Shown here piece by piece: positions 61,965-64,000 of a DNA stretch of 64,000 bases. Each line of letters starts with the position of its first letter. The stretch's first letter is position 1. The stretch is from Ectobacillus sp. JY-23. Lineage in GTDB: Bacteria; Bacillota; Bacilli; Bacillales; Bacillaceae_G. The notes under the pieces were generated by a model, which had not been told where the DNA came from, ran no database searches, and saw only the letters and a list, made by a program, of their open reading frames with translations. The translations under genes and the position numbers were made by a program. The stretch is from contig NZ_CP095462.1 of the NCBI RefSeq assembly GCF_023022965.1, forward strand, positions 2,232,001 to 2,296,000, in the 5' to 3' direction.

Positions 61965-62507
61965 TTATAGTTCTTCCTCTTCTTCCACTTCATCGTACTC
62001 CGCTTCATCCTCATCTACGAAATCTTCTTCTTCATCCAGATCTTCATCGATAAGTTCTTCTTCATCGATCTCTTCTAAGTCTTCATCTAAGTCCTCTAGA
62101 TCCTCATCCAACTCGTCCAAGTCCTCTAGATCTTCTACTTCATCAAGATCTTCATAGTCCTCATCTTCCGCAACAAAATCGTCGAACTCATCTTCGTCGT
62201 ACTTGCGCTTCTTCTTAGGCTTTGCTTGCGGTAAAATTTCTTCATCGATCTGTTCGTACGGATACCAGCTGCGCAAACCCCAACGGTTTTCTCCAATTGT
62301 AATGAACCGTCCATCGATATTTAAATCTGTATAAAATTGAGCAATTCTTGCCGCAACCTCTTCTTGGGATAAATTAAGCACGTTAGAGATTTCTTTCACA
62401 AGCTGTGAAAACTCAATCGCTTCTTTTCTGCCTTCCATAATTGAATACGTTACTTCAATCATGGATAGTTCTTTTAACTCTTCTGGTGAATACTGTTGTA
62501 AATTCAC
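61965..62507 (-). CDS. rpoE: RNA polymerase delta subunit
   Basis: Delta promotes RNA polymerase recycling and specificity in Firmicutes. The 180 residues have a folded N-terminal domain ([20 protein letters not shown], with [16 protein letters not shown]) and a disordered tail of almost only Asp, Glu and Leu. It starts with GTG 62507 behind AAAGGAAG. The Ser-rich frame on the other strand is an artefact of the acidic tail. Confidence 0.95.
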   Translation of the reverse strand: MNLQQYSPEELKELSMIEVTYSIMEGRKEAIEFSQLVKEISNVLNLSQEEVAARIAQFYTDLNIDGRFITIGENRWGLRSWYPYEQIDEEILPQAKPKKKRKYDEDEFDDFVAEDEDYEDLDEVEDLEDLDELDEDLEDLDEDLEEIDEEELIDEDLDEEEDFVDEDEAEYDEVEEEEEL

Positions 62508-62731
62508 GGTCGAGGCACTTCCTTTCTCTCAAAATAATGCATTAATAGGCCTGTACAAAAAAATACATACTATTCATTATAAACAATTCTATATGGATTA
62601 TGCTATATATGGAACGTAAAAAAAGATGTTTTTTCATACCTGGTAGCATGTGAGCTACCCCCACTTATTGGCTTTATCACTTGAAGCGGAGACTTCTGAG
62701 CAACTTTAGTTACTATTCTTTCTACCCTATT

Positions 62732-62760
62732 AAAAAAGGGAAATCAAAATGATTTCCCTT
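62732..62760 (-). terminator. Terminator of the icmF-like gene
   Basis: AAGGGAAATC / GATTTCCCTT is a 10-bp stem with a 5-base loop and six T residues on the minus strand. Confidence 0.8.
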
Positions 62761-64000
62761 ACATGTTCCGGCGATACTGTCCGCCTACTTCATATAAAGC
62801 CTTCGTAATTTGTCCGAGACTAGCTACCTTTACCGTTTCCATCAATTCCGCAAAGATATTTCCACCAGCGATTGCTGTTTGCTGAAGGCGGGCTAGTGCT
62901 ACCGCCGCTTGGTCCTTATGCGTTTCCTGGAATGCTTGTAGATTTACAATCTGCGTTTCTTTTTCTTGATATGAAGCGCGGGCAATTTCCATATTGTTCA
63001 TATCTTCTTCAACCGCAGCGCTTGGATTCAAATATGTGTTTACACCAATAATCGGCAGCTCTCCTGTATGCTTTTGCATTTCGTAATGCATGGACTCATC
63101 TTGAATTTTACCGCGCTGATACTGCGTTTCCATCGCGCCTAGCACACCCCCGCGGTCATTGATGCGATCAAATTCCTGCAATACCATTTCTTCTACTAGG
63201 TCGGTTAATTCTTCAATAATAAACGAGCCCTGCAATGGATTTTCATTTTTTGTTAACCCATGCTCTTTTGTAATAATAAGCTGAATTGCCATCGCGCGGC
63301 GTACAGATTCTTCCGTTGGTGTTGTAATGGCTTCATCATACGCATTTGTATGAAGAGAATTACAATTATCATGCAGTGCCATCAAAGCCTGCAATGTAGT
63401 GCGAATATCATTGAATGCAATTTCCTGCGCATGAAGAGAGCGCCCCGATGTTTGTACATGGTACTTTAGCTTTTGACTACGCTCGTTGGCACCGTATTTT
63501 TCCTTCATTACAATCGACCAAATACGGCGAGCAACACGACCAATAACAGAATACTCCGCATCTAGGCCATTGCTGAAGAAATATGATAGATTTGGTGCAA
63601 AATCATCAATTTTCATCCCGCGGCTTAAATAATACTCTACATACGTAAAGCCGTTCGCAAGCGTAAAGGCAAGCTGTGAAATTGGGTTTGCCCCGGCCTC
63701 TGCAATATGATAGCCAGAAATGGAAACAGAATAGTAGTTTCTCACTTGATTTTGAATGAAATAATCCTGAATATCTCCCATTAAGCGCAGCGCGAACTCA
63801 GTAGAGAAAATACACGTATTTTGACCTTGGTCTTCCTTTAGAATATCCGCTTGTACGGTACCTCGCACTGTTTGTAAGGTTTTCGCCTTTACATGCAGGT
63901 ACTCTTCTTCTGTCAAAGTACGTCCTAGCTCAGCTTCTTTTAGTTCAACTTGCTGCGAAATTGCTGTATTCATGAACATTGCCAAAATGATTGGCGCAGG
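62759..64000 (-). CDS. icmF: Acyl-CoA mutase large domain, C-terminal part (IcmF-like), cut by the window
   Basis: The frame is open to the window edge (…[16 protein letters not shown]) and covers about 413 residues of the TIM-barrel of B12-dependent acyl-CoA mutases ([20 protein letters not shown], then [20 protein letters not shown] and the late [17 protein letters not shown]). Its place before rpoE matches the icmF gene of B. cereus relatives, which fuses a GTPase chaperone to isobutyryl-CoA mutase. The B12-binding and GTPase parts would lie beyond 64000, so the fusion cannot be confirmed here. The ATG at 63985 is internal. Confidence 0.85.
   Translation of the reverse strand, partial: PAPIILAMFMNTAISQQVELKEAELGRTLTEEEYLHVKAKTLQTVRGTVQADILKEDQGQNTCIFSTEFALRLMGDIQDYFIQNQVRNYYSVSISGYHIAEAGANPISQLAFTLANGFTYVEYYLSRGMKIDDFAPNLSYFFSNGLDAEYSVIGRVARRIWSIVMKEKYGANERSQKLKYHVQTSGRSLHAQEIAFNDIRTTLQALMALHDNCNSLHTNAYDEAITTPTEESVRRAMAIQLIITKEHGLTKNENPLQGSFIIEELTDLVEEMVLQEFDRINDRGGVLGAMETQYQRGKIQDESMHYEMQKHTGELPIIGVNTYLNPSAAVEEDMNNMEIARASYQEKETQIVNLQAFQETHKDQAAVALARLQQTAIAGGNIFAELMETVKVASLGQITKALYEVGGQYRRNM

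Noticed and set aside
61930-62157. Serine-rich 75-residue + strand frame
   Set aside because: It is the complement of the Asp/Glu tail of rpoE.

Overview
The window reads as one contiguous stretch of a low-to-mid GC, spore-forming Bacillaceae chromosome. The evidence is spo0F, spoIIR, rpoE (delta), ywl/ywj genes in their usual order, and AAGGAGG-type ribosome sites. A Nuo complex I operon, an Ala/Lys-repeat NuoC, an icmF-like mutase and many close protein matches from memory point to the neighbourhood of the Bacillus cereus lineage. The exact genus is not proven here; an Ectobacillus-like relative is only a guess. Most genes lie on the minus strand.

Layout. 1-2944: the start of a nuo operon (nuoA-B-C-D, nuoD cut by the window edge). 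3190-5871: a membrane PAS-GGDEF-EAL c-di-GMP enzyme. 5977-10201: arginine/ornithine catabolism (rocE, rocD) with a divergent RocR-like sigma-54 activator, a -24/-12 promoter and palindromic activator sites. 10744-17126: a 1369-residue Vpr-like secreted protease ending in a cohesin-like module and a dockerin, an XRE-TPR regulator and a DUF975 membrane protein. 17208-24846: a lactate-permease remnant, then the atp operon (atpZ-I-B-E-F-H-A-G-D-C), which carries a repeat element between atpA and atpG. 25112-27271: a second subtilase. 27417-33469: upp, glyA (with a 21-bp tandem repeat array upstream), a 46-codon gene, ywlG, rpiB, ywlE, ohr/ohrR and a glucose-type IIA.

33688-36287 is a quinone/electrophile detoxification operon (DoxX, MhqO, MhqD, flavin reductase) with two operator types. 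36595-39687 is a compact type VII secretion-associated island: WXG100, DUF4176, a membrane protein, a WXG-headed candidate effector and an uncharacterised partner. 39799-39911 is a candidate structured RNA. 40056-52879 is the conserved block mntP, ywlC, a GNAT gene, spoIIR, prmC, prfA, tdk, rpmE, rho, glpX, murZ, tal, fbaA, spo0F; a dense DnaA-box cluster covers the 5' end and upstream side of ywlC. 53196-59860 holds ywjG and a Dpp-like importer with a YkfC-type NlpC/P60 peptidase and a beta-lactamase-fold hydrolase, which looks like uptake and recycling of wall peptides. 60114-64000: pyrG with its CTP-sensing attenuator leader, rpoE, and the C-terminal part of an IcmF-like mutase.

The strongest less-ordinary items are: the ywlC DnaA-box cluster; an ISL3-like MITE family whose two best copies have 8-bp target duplications that contain a host stop codon; the dual-operator mhq operon; the T7SS island; the cohesin-plus-dockerin protease; a hairpin masking the mntP ribosome site; the candidate structured RNA; and the 21-bp array upstream of glyA.
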